Of a stretch of DNA of 64,000 bases, positions 37,887-49,400 are shown piece by piece. The first letter of the stretch is position 1; every line of letters begins with the position of its first letter. The position numbers were made by a program, and so were the translations under genes. Source of the stretch: Erythrocercus mccallii (Eukaryota; Chordata; Aves; Passeriformes; Dicruridae); assembly GCA_013397435.1 (NCBI GenBank), contig VZRG01000349.1, positions 1 through 64,000 of the forward strand, read 5' to 3'. The notes under the pieces were generated by a model, which made no database searches, was not told where the DNA came from, and saw nothing but the letters and a program-made list of their open reading frames with translations.

Positions 37887-39977
37887 CTGGCCAAGGAGTG
37901 CGTGTGTGTGCTCCAAAAGCATGGGTCAGGCTGACACCTGGAAAAACTATGGAGGTTCTTAACAAAACTTCCCAGATTCTGAGGAAAATTTTACACCTAG
38001 TGCAATTTGAAAGATGAGCAATGGCTACAGGATGAGTAGTGGGTAAGTTCTAATGTTATCCTCAGCTTGGGAGCAGGGGGAAAGAATGGCTGGTTTATCT
38101 GAACAGGCTACATGCAAAATGTTCAGAGTTGCACCACTGTCAAAATGATCAGCAACAAAATTATCACGAGCACTTAAAATGCCACCTCAGTCCCCATATG
38201 CATAGTTATTTATATATCACCTGTGAATGGCTTAAGGAATTAAAAATTTATTCACAAGAAAGAAAAACTTCAGAAGAGCCAGGGGACTAGAAACCCAAGG
38301 CCCCATTTCTAAAGTAATTTGTTCTTAAAAAGCCATGTCACTAGGTGTCATGTGAGTCCTTATACAATTTTTGCAAATTACTGTTATTGATTAGTAATGA
38401 AAAAAGACAACTATGCCGTCATACACACAAAATATCTGCTCTACTTAATATTTGGAGTTATACTGTGAAGATTTTCTGAGAGACCAGATTGTGACTGATT
38501 TTATCCAAATCCTGACTTCATTAAACATCAACATAAATGATACACAGTCTACCATATGGAGCCACATGTGAACAAAAAAATTAAATTAACATGACCCAAA
38601 ATTTTGAGTGTTAGGAACAACTAAATCTAAAGTAATGCTTTAATAACCACTCTATAACAGAAGCTATTAATAAAAGTACTTTCACTTTTATTTCTGGCTT
38701 TGTTGTTTTCTTTATGTTTTCTTGAGGACTTAATTTGCTTTCTGAAAAACACCTGCTGATTTGTCACTCTTGGGAAATGCTGAAACTTCTTAGACCAACA
38801 CCAAAGCAGAGAGTTCAGTTTTAAACTAAGGGATAAATTTAGTGACATCAAAAGAAACGGTGATGTGGGGAACATCTGCAAATGAAGACATTCAGCTAGG
38901 TACTGACCTTTACATATCAGCCTCTAATTGTATGTAAGGTAATCAAAATTAAAAAATTGAAAAAGTTGTTCACTGAACATTCAGTGTTGCTTTGACAAAT
39001 AATATTAGACAGGAACACGGTAGTTCTCAAAATCACTAGAATTCTTACTCATACAGAACACTTGAATCTGCAGCATTTTCCTGTCCATTCTTACTAGGCA
39101 GAACTAGCTTATAAACACAAGAAACAAAACTATTAAAAGAGAAGAAAAATTAAGAAAGAAAATGCAGTTAACAGAGTTCCTATTATCTCCCCTTTAACCT
39201 CTCAAACCTCACTACTGTTAAGGTATATGGGACAATGTGTGATCACAGGAATATCTTGCAATCAAGAAATGTGAAAAATATGGAGAGAAGCTTATTCCCC
39301 AAACTGAGCTTTTGGGTTAGAAATACTATTTATAAGGTCTCTCTCTCCCTCATCAGAATTTCTTTTTCTGGAAGTTGATGCCAAAAATTGAAACCAGACT
39401 AAAAACTCATTGAGGAGAAAATGTTATTACCTCCCCAGCCACCCACTGGCTGTTCAAATAATATTGTATATATCTGTGCACTTCTGCATATTTATTGAAT
39501 TTGTCAAGTTTTTGTTCCCAAGTAAAACTTATTGGCCCTGTCAAAAGTTCACCAGCTGCACAAGTGACTTTGATGGCCTGAGGAACAGCCCTGGCGCTAG
39601 CGTCATGGAAGAGCCTGTGGCTTTCCTCTCCCTTTTCCAGCTGAGATTGGTATGTTGATGCATGGGGCCCAGAGAAGATACAGAAGGAGGGAAATTGAAA
39701 AAATAATAAACAATAAAAATATAAATTACAGAAAGCGCTCACCAAGCCATCCTGGTTTTATTATACGGCCTTGGGAAGGAATTTTGTATTTTCAATCAAA
39801 CTATGTGGAATATGCATTGTAAACATTCTGCACCCACTGCTCAACATTTCTACAGCTTAGTAGGAGAAGAGCTGATAGGAATGTAGAGGGGCTTGCTACA
39901 TAAGCCTTGTAGTGTGGCTGATGGGCTGTCACCTGGAAAGAACAGGGCTGGTAGGTATCACCTCTTCAGATTGCAGA

Positions 39978-40007
39978 GGGTGGGGGCAGGACTGGGGGGA
40001 TCTGGGG
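39978..40007 (+). other. Canonical G-quadruplex motif near a GMDS exon
   Basis: Four runs of three or more G on the plus strand (GGG, GGGGG, GGGGGG, GGGG) are separated by loops of 1, 7 and 4 bases, which satisfies the usual G3+N1-7 pattern. The plus strand is the template for GMDS, so the nascent RNA would be C-rich. The motif is about 360 bases downstream of the exon at 40364-40482 in the direction of transcription. Confidence 0.7.
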
Positions 40008-40363
40008 CACGAAATGGAGAATTGGGCAGAAAAGCCCCTCTTGAAGGAAGGTGATGATCAACACCCTCGTACCATCATCTTTGGAAGGGCTTCCCTACCC
40101 CAAGACAGGGAGAACAAAGAATGAAGACTTTGATAAAAAAAATAAGATTAACTCATCTACCTTTTTAACTTCTGATCTAGGAGGCAACACTAGACATATC
40201 TCCTGTGGCAGTCATTCATGCATGGAAGGTCTCATATGTTCCAAGCAGAAAGTGAGAGGGGAAAAAAAAAGAAGAATGTAGACCAAAAATAGTCTGTTTT
40301 GTCACAGTAAATGTGAGGCTAGAAATGTTCAACCTGTGGCTACTCTCTCATCTTCATACTTAC

Positions 40364-40482
40364 ACAATGGTTTTCCCAATGTGCTTAAATGACTTCTCCA
40401 CAAATTCACGGACACTGTGGACCTCCCCAGTGGCTATGACAAAGTCCTCAGGCTCATCCGTTTGCAGCATCAACCACATGGC
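40364..40482 (-). CDS. GMDS: GMDS internal coding exon (GDP-mannose 4,6-dehydratase, about residues 258-297)
   Basis: Read on the minus strand, this 119-base exon gives 39 codons plus two bases. It starts AMWLMLQTDE and continues through PEDFVIATGE, VHSVREFVEK and SFKHIGKTI. This is the GMDS segment before the WEGKNENE stretch, and PEDFVIATG..SVR.FVE is conserved down to bacterial Gmd. GMDS is a cytosolic NADP-dependent short-chain dehydrogenase/reductase-type enzyme that converts GDP-mannose to GDP-4-keto-6-deoxymannose, the first step of GDP-fucose synthesis. The catalytic Tyr/Lys motif and nucleotide-binding Gly motif are encoded by earlier exons not seen here. This part belongs to the C-terminal substrate-binding half. 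The acceptor is a pyrimidine-rich tract ending TTTCTGCAG (lowest base 40483), and the donor is GTAAGTATG (40363 downward). The exon ends after GT of a Val codon, matching the next exon's first base. Compared with human from memory, the differences are Asn to Thr in LQTDE and Leu to Lys in SFKH. Confidence 0.97.
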
Positions 40483-43400
40483 CTGCAGAAAGATAAACAA
40501 AGTCAGATTCAGTGCACATGTAAGTGGCCTGCTCGGTACATGATATTGTATTACCGCATTTTTGATTTGGAAATAACTCCACATACACACACATACCCCA
40601 AGCTGGGGAAATTAGCGCCTTCTTTACACAGTGGCTATTAACCACTTCAGTGCAACTCTGAAAAGAGTTCAATTATTTCTTATTACAGAAAACAATGCTG
40701 TATTTGAGTTTCAATTTGTTTCACAGTGGGAGTTTCTGCAGGGGAGTCTTTAATATGTTTACTTTTGAACACTGAGACTTGGTTTAGTGCTCATGAGCAT
40801 GAATTCCCTTGTTTAAAGCACTGCATGAACTGACATCGATATGGGGAAAAAAGCAAAATTTTGTAGTATTTCAGTCCAGAGTGCTGTTGTCTGTCTGCTA
40901 CAGGATGATGTCAAACACACTGAAGCATGAAAATATGGATCCTTTTGGCTGTTTCTTCTGCCATGTTTGTTTTGCCTAAAATGAGATTTTAATTAAGAGT
41001 AAGTATTTAAAAAGGTATTTAACCAAGTTAATCTAGTGTCACTGCTGAATACGTGTTGAATGTTACTTATTAAAGTACTGTAGAAGAAACTTTTGACACA
41101 GGAACAGAGAAAACGCTGGTGGGAAAGCGACACAACCATTAACATCAGTTTCAGAGGACTGTTTGTGCAGCAAGAGTTTTGAAGTATCTTTTGAGGCAAA
41201 ACTTCATCGTATTGTCAACATGTTTGCGTTTCATGGGACCAGCTTTTAATTCCCACAGCAATGTCTTTCACAGAGTCCTCTCCCACAAACAAGTAATGAT
41301 GGGTGGGCTCCATCTCAGAGGGCTGGCTGGCTAAGTCAGCATGAAAGCTGGAAAGCAGATGGAAAAGAGGTATTCAAAGACATGTGTGACTTGTCTGAGA
41401 TACCACCGCAGGTACATTTCAGTTTTCTGATGTGCAAGGCAGTGCTCTAGTGACTGGACTGTTTGAATGAATAGGAGCTGTGGTTGTATAGATTAATTAT
41501 TACTTTAGATTAATCAAAATGATGCAAAATGCTTCATTTCCTTTGGAGAGGAAAAGGGAATACCTGTATGGCATGATCCTCATTTAATAAATAACCAGAA
41601 AAGGGAAACAAAATAATTCAACTCTCGCTCCATATGGTAAAAAGAACTGTCATCCTCTCACATTGTAGTCCATGATGCTATTTGCATTGACCTCTTCACA
41701 TCAGCTTTAAAGAAAACAACTTTAGTAGGTCCCTTGATGGTAGTGGATACTCTGCAAATCAGATTAATAAAAGCTTTGGGATAGCTCAGTTTCTCTTGGT
41801 AAATACCACCTGAAATATTCAATTTTTCCTCTCTATTCCCAATAAATCAATGTCCTGCATAGCAAGGCAATATATTCCACTTAAATGGTTCTAGGTGTGA
41901 GCCATTTTTCTTTACTGTTATTATTTTATGCATCTTCCAAAGTTTTGACAAGATTTTATTAACATGTTCCTTTTGAACCTTTTTACTTCTTGAATGTGCA
42001 TGGAAGGCGCGGTTTTGGGCAACTGCTGTGTAAGTCCTTGACATAAATTATAAATTGTGCTTTAGGGAGATGACCTGCTGGGCAGGACAATGGCAGCAAC
42101 TTTATTTTTCCTTTCCAGGATTGAACATCCTAGCCAATGACGCAGAAATCCCCAACAGGCTGATGAAACTCATCTTGTGGGGAGGAGATGTCTTAACTTG
42201 TATCTCTCATATGAGCTTTTTTGGAACACTAGGGTTTCCCTGCTGATTTGAGAGGTCACCATAAATCACCAACTCCTGTTTCTTCATGACTGGACGAGCT
42301 CGCAAGATTCACAGTAGCAGCAGCTGTAGAGAAAGGTAACAGGAGTATCTAAAATAAGTGATTCTCTCAGCCTAGTCCCTGATTTCAAAGACCTTCAGGC
42401 TTCCTTTAGCAGTCTAGCTGAAAACAACACACTTCCTCATATGAGAGGGCACTATTTGGGCAAATAAGGATTTCCAACATTAGACAATCAGTCAGTCAGG
42501 GGCAGTGGCTCTACTCCCAACTTGGTGGATGTTTGCTGTACATAAATGAACTCCTTTTCTTGCCTTGACACTGTAGTTACATTGGAGAGAGATGCAAAAA
42601 CAAAACCTCATTTATTGGTAAAAATCCCCCCTTACCCAAAAATGACACATTGGTTGACTGAATATTAGCATGAGCACCTGCTATTTACTATGACTGTTGG
42701 TAAAGTAATATTAATATGTGTCTAAGCAGAAGCGGGATCAGACTTCCAACAGTTTTTTTTTGCCAGCTCTCCACTTTTAAACACCTCAGTATTGTAATTC
42801 CTTTGACACAGCTTCAGTGCAAGCCCTTATGCCAAGACATTCAGCAGTCCAGCGAGTATTTAAAATATTTACACATTGCTTTTCATATTAAAATGAAATA
42901 GAGTTGAAAGTTTCTCTTTACTCTAAAATACACTCTACATTGAAGGAGGCAGCTGCAAAATACTAACAGAAAACCAACCTTTGACAGTGGTCCCAATGAG
43001 GTTTTATGCATTTGGATTCATCAGCTTTTGTCTATAATTTCAAAAAGCAAGCAATCACTGTCTTAGCAATGCGACTTAAACTGCAGTAAATTTTAACAGG
43101 ATCAACTTAGAAATGATCAAACAATGCAGACAGAGTTGATAAAAGTGATTTTTGCTTCAAATCCTATCAGGAAAGAATGTGTAGATTAATGGTTACTTGA
43201 GAATCTATCACTGTGGGTTCTTTTATTTTTTCTGGCATTCACAATTATTGGCACTTAGAGTTACCTCAATCCAATCAGGTATGAAAAAAAATTAACATGC
43301 TAAAAATTACAAAGTAAGTAATAGCTCTGTTTTGCTTTGAGGAAGGTGACCAAATGCTGTTGCTTTGAATGGGTCTGCATGAACAGTCTGTAAAAAAATG

Positions 43401-46400
43401 CCAAGGCAAGACAGAAGAGAGAAAAAACATTGAACAAGTTCCACAGTCAAAATTATATTTCCTTAGGTACAGCCCATGACAACCAATAAGACATCCACAG
43501 ACAGGCAGTAGCTATATCATTTCCCTACATCAAGCGCCAGGAATGTGATTCTCCTCACATCAGACTAATAAAGGTCCTTGACCTATGAATTTCTAGGCAT
43601 TTCCTTTAAGAATTCATATTGTACCAGACTCGAGGCTGAGAACGAGAGGAAAGGGAGTGATACAGCTCCAGGTTTATTTGTCATTACTGAATGGTTTACT
43701 GGTTTTAACAGAGGGGAAAAGCTTTGTTTAAATTTCCACTGAAAGTAATTAATGGTTATTGACTGGCAAATGAAGAACAGGTGACACTCTGAATTAGAAG
43801 ATAAATGATCTCATGTTCTAGCGTGATAATGGGTTAGTAATTGCTACAAAGCCTCAGATTAGTGCATCCCATCATAATGCTAGATCATGTCCAGAACACA
43901 AAGGCCCCTGTGTGAGAGGTATTCAGCCGTTCACCTCCTGATCCAGCTGCCGAGTGATTTGCTCCATTTATTCTCTGATGGACTGCACAACTGAGGCAAA
44001 AGTTCACCCATTCTCACCTTCCTGTTCACATGCTGAACCACATGACCCATGACATGGCTGAACTGGGATAGAAACACTGCCCAGCTTTGGCTCTTGGCTA
44101 TCTTTTAACCATCACAAGGTCATATATTTTAGGAATTTTTTTGGTGCAGGAACTGAGAATTGTGGATTTTCCTGTATTTCTTTGTTAAGGCTTTTTTGGA
44201 TGGGCTGACAGCAAGTAAAGAAATTTCTTGTGTTCAGTTCTGCCACCCTCTCTCTAATTTTTTTGCTCAGTCCAGATAACAAAATATGGGTAGATGTTGA
44301 AGATGAGGAGAAATTCAGGCTTTGACTCTCTTAGAGTAAGACTCCTCCCTTAATGGCAAAAGTGACAATACATATTTTTCATATTTGAATTATTTTTGGC
44401 TCTGGTCTAGAGAGTTACAAAGTCTAAAGGCACTTCTATGTCATTTACTTTTGAAGACAGAAACCTAACAGGAGATACATAGCTAGTCTAGCAAGCAGAC
44501 ACACTTTTATGATTATGTGGACTAGAATATCTGTTCTGCATGCCTGAACTCCAGCCTCTGCCAAAATCTTTCATCTTTAATCTCTCCCTTCTACCCTTTT
44601 CTCTATATAAACCCCTGTCAGTAGTAAGCACCATTTTCAAGAAACATATCTAAAACATGAACCAGACGTCTCCCTGCCCAAATTTCTTTGCTTATGCAGT
44701 GTTTGCACCTGGGCTAGTAATTGGGAAAACCCAAGTTTGACTAACACAACCCTCATAGATACATTTTGTGCATGCCACTGCCACTATGGTTGTGATGTGT
44801 CTGCTTGTCTTGAGAATCTAGTGTATGTTGTAGATGTGTTTCACCATTAACTTCCAGTCTAGCACCCCAGTAAGGAAACATTTATTAACTAGGCTGTCAT
44901 CCATGGATAGCAAAGACCCGGTAGCTGAGGTTATGTTTAACTCCATATATTTGAGACTTTTGTTTCACTGTCTGCTCTCGCACTGTGTATAGTTAAAATG
45001 GTATCTTCCTATTCAAGAACAAAAATAAATCCAACTTTTTTTTTAAGATTTTAAAGTACAGCTGATGATTTCTTCTCTAGAAATAAAAGACATTTTTATT
45101 CAAAAGAATAAGTATAAAGTTTTCATACGTCTCATCCAATTCAAGACCCAAACCAGACATGACTGAATAGGTCCCACAGTGGGATAAATAGGAAATATTC
45201 CTGTTGATACTAATTGCTCTTGCCCTGCACTGTTACATAGCAGGTTTTTCCAAGACCTATACTGTAAAAAAATAACAGTTTCATTTGTATTTCTAGGTGC
45301 TATGCAGAGAAATTCTGACTTTGTATTTGCCACACATGGAGAAAAAAAATCAAACCAAATCAGTAACGTTTACTTTAGGAGATGGAACAGATAGTTGCAT
45401 GCCTGATGCATGGTGCATTGTCTGTGAGTTTCAGAGGCAAAGAAGCAGAGGCTGGTGAATGTCTAGCTCTACTTACTTATCACTGCGGAAGGAATGGGTT
45501 ACCTCAAGGCTGTCAACAATCAGGGAGCAATTTCTGACTAAGTCAGAAAACATCACCACCTGGAGAGACCCAACAGTACATTATCACCATCGATAGAAAT
45601 TCTATCTTTATGGTACTCTGTACTCCATTGTTCAGAAGTGGGCAGAAGCATTCAGTGGGTTGGATATGGTACTTTAGTGATCCCAAACATAGCTATCCTG
45701 CTGGGGTCACTGCTGACAAGGAGAATTGAGCATTTTGGGCCAAAGCATGATGAGCCTTTACAGGGATGTGGGAGCAAAGGAGAGCTTTCTCTCCATATGG
45801 TGAGCACAAAGGCCTGGCACGACTGCTGTTCCTGCGTGCATCATGAGGGATTGTTCCATTTGTGCCACAAAAGACAGGGCTATTGTACCATCTCCCTCTC
45901 TGCATTGTCCCAACTCAACTGCACTGGCACTGATAGAGGCTGCTTGGCATCTCCCGTGCTGAGCGCCGTGTGGAGATGTCATGGCCACGCACTTCCTGCT
46001 GCCTGGGATGCGAAGCAGTTCCAGATGCCACCACCCGGCTCCTCCTGACACAACCCAGCTGACTGGCTGTGGTTTCTCAAGCTGCTACAGAACTGACCAC
46101 AATTGATGATGGTGCCTTAGAAAAGTGAGACGGGACATTGACTCAGAGCTCTGAACCCAAACCAACTCCCAGTTTATCTATTTACTCACTTTTGGAGGGG
46201 CAGAGAAGGAAGAAAAGGTGCTACACTGAGGGCTGAATCACCCACATCTGATTGACTTCTGTGACTGTTAAAAGAGTAGGTGTGTCCTGGGTGTACCTGG
46301 CAGGCATCAGAGTGTGTTATACAAGGAGATTATATAAAGACACAGTGAGACTTACATATAATACAAAACATGGGTGGGGGGGAAATCTGCTTACACTTTT

Positions 46401-49400
46401 TGCACACAGCTGGGGCATAGTACACGTGGCTGAAAAACACCAGTGAAGCTGAAGTACAGCACAGAAGTGTTGTGATCAGAGTAAATTGTAAGCTGCCTCT
46501 GCCTGACAGCCAAATACAAAAGTGTTGGGCATGATCCCATGCTCCCTGCCACAATGAGAGTTCAGTCCAGAGTAATGACTATTGCTTTAGTACTTGTTTC
46601 TGACAATGTTATAGGTCAAGGCAAGCACAGCAGGGAGACTCTTGCCAAAGAAAACCACAGGGATGTGCTGCCAGGCATGCCGATACTCCCAAGAAGCCAG
46701 TGACAGCAGGAATATGGGAGTATGCATAATCAATGTACTACCATGCCTTTTTCCCCTAAATTACAACCCTTCTTGCTCACCTACTTAAAAAGCAAGGGTG
46801 CACACCCAATAAGTAAGAACCTTGCTGGGCTGTCACAGCTTGTATTTGAAAGGCAAACATAAGTTCAGGGTTAAAGTCATTGTCTATCATTGCAATTGGT
46901 GACTTTTCACATGCTCAACCCTTTCCCAAAACCTCTGGCAAAAGAGGTACTTCCCAAAAAGGGCAGGACGCCTGCCTCTTCCTTTCCTCTAAAGAGAAAT
47001 CATCTTGTTTTCTCAGATTACCAAAAATCACAGCGTTAGTGCAAGATCTGTTGCTCAAGGAACCTTCATTCATGAAAAAATCCTTCTGAACACCATTTAA
47101 GTATCTATCAGATCTCATCAGTTTAAATACATTTTGATATGCTTCTTCCTTAACTGTGTAATGCTAAACATAAGGACTCCAAAGTCTGTGTACAAAGTTT
47201 TTCCTTCAGCTGTGTCTTTTCTGCTCACGCAGAGGAGACATTGAGTACTTATGACATGGCAGCTGCTTCCATTCAGAAGAGAGACATTTGCAAAGCATAG
47301 ACATCACTGACACAAAAAATATAAAATGGGAACAGATTTGAGATGAAAACATTTCCTCTGAGAAAAAAAACAAAACCACCCTATCATTTGATAAGAAACA
47401 ATGGAAAATTTACCTTAAGAATCTGAGGAAAGTAAACAAACAGCAAGTCTCCCAGGATGAGATAGGGACTCATTTTATAAACTTTCTCAGAATTTTTCGA
47501 AGTTACAGTTGAGAAATTTCCACAGAAGCAATTTGAAGCATGCTTGTTGATTTAGTCAAATCCTATGGTTTGGCTCTAGAGGTGAACTTGTTCAGAGCAG
47601 AATTGTGTTCAGCTCTATGATATTCTCTTTCAAATTGAAAGAGTATAGTTGATACATTGAAAGATAATAATCCAACAATTATAAAGTTACTAAGAAAATA
47701 AAATACCTGATAATCTTTGTGGACCATCTCAAATGAAAACGATATCAATGTCTTCTGAAACAAAAGCCCTCACATCTGTAGGAAATACTGGGAAATACTG
47801 TCTAACTTCTCTCTTGTAAGTAGATAGGCCAATTGTTTTACAGATCTCAGGGAGGACTCGTGAAACTTTAGTAGGCAGTTTTATTAATAAAAACCACAAG
47901 AATTATAATCCAGATAAACCTTAAAGGTCAACCTTCCCTGTTAATGCAATATGGTGTTTCTCACATGGACCTCGGGTGAACACAAAGTTCTCATTGTGTT
48001 ATCAAAAACTAGATTGCTCCTTTTTTTTTTCCTTGTGTCACTGAATGTCAAAATATTGTTCTTTCAATATGTGGAAGTATTTGTATACAGTTTTATAACT
48101 GATCTTTAGTTGCTAGCTGGAGGCAAAAAAGAAACAGTAAAGCTGCTTGTTGGGAAACCTCAACCAACAATGAAAATTAATATAGTTCTTTTTTCCTGCC
48201 AAAAAATTTTGAACAGATTTTTAAGTCCACAATGGTTTGTTTATTCTTCAGAGGGTTAGATTGGAAGTGACATGTGTGACACAAAGTAAATTAATGAAAA
48301 AATACAGAAAGGATGCACATATGCTCTGTTTCTTTCATTTCAATTTTGGAGCAATTGCTAACAAACAGCTTCCTTAAATTCTCTTTAAGAGAAAAGGAAA
48401 AGAAATTCAAGCTAAAGAGAAAAAAAAATCTGAATTGCAGAAAGCATATGAGAGTTTAACCACCCAGATTTGAATTACATAGACAAGACTATAGAAGAAA
48501 TACACGTTTCCCAGGCTCCACCTAGCAGACAACTCGGAAAGATATTTGACCCGCTTTCCCCTCCCTTTTTACCCTTCCAGAATTAATTTTCCCTGCTATT
48601 TTTATATGAATGTAAGACAAAATACCTCTTCACAAAGAGGCAGACTCCCATTTGACAGGATTACTCACCACTAAAGTAAAGGGTTGTACCCAGGTTGCGG
48701 TGAGGGCAGAGAAGTCTTAGGGACCCATGCCAGGAAAGGCTGGTTGGGGTCATGATCTAACCACAAGAAAACAGATGAGGCTTTCAAGTCAAGTACTGGC
48801 ATGTTCACTGGAGCAAAACTATCAGCCTCAGAATAACGATCACAATGTAGATATTGATCACAAAATGTTTACAGTGCAACATTTGACTATAAAAAGATCC
48901 TGGTTCCTGCTTCTAACACCTGTTTACCTCCTATTTCTTTCCTGGATTGCTTAAACACTTACAGCTAAGCTCAAGCTGACTTGTGCTCCTTTTGATGGGG
49001 GCAGGAGGAACAGCATGATCTATGGGCCAAAGTACTACTGATCTCCACAGAAACAAAAATGCTGTTATCCATACCATGACTCAGAAAATTATTTTCTCTC
49101 TCCAAATCTTCCTTTCCTTTCCTCCCATCTGTCAAAACTGCCTCTGCAGCTTGCTAGCTTCTCTGCTCCAGGTTTGTAGCTCTGCCCGGTGCCTATCTGG
49201 TAATGGGCCCTGACTCAGGTTAAACCACTAGCTGTACTGTAAAAAAATTGCTAAGAGCAGAAGAGAACTGCCAGAGCACAGGCAGATAGGCTCAGAGATA
49301 ATAAAGCAGCACTTCATAGTGTTTATAGATGTTTGAGGGTATAATTGGAAAGGAGGAAGAGCAAGCCTTTAGGACAGTAAGAATAACAAAGGAAGAGCAC

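Larger units (their letters stand above)
32141..40363 (-). other. GMDS: GMDS intron between the two exons
   Basis: This 8,223-base intron is bounded by GTAAGTATG at 40363 downward and by TTCTTTACAG ending at 32141. It is a phase 2 intron because it splits a Val codon after two bases. I recognise no other gene or transposon in it. It contains a 14-bp exact tandem duplication (37859-37886), an AAAC-rich tract (36194-36245) and a G-quadruplex motif on the plus strand (39978-40007). It also has a strong plus-strand acceptor-like site near 33655 and an AT-rich, motif-dense stretch at about 33780-34130. Open frames of up to about 150 codons exist but show no domain and overlap others on the opposite strand. 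Confidence 0.9.
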
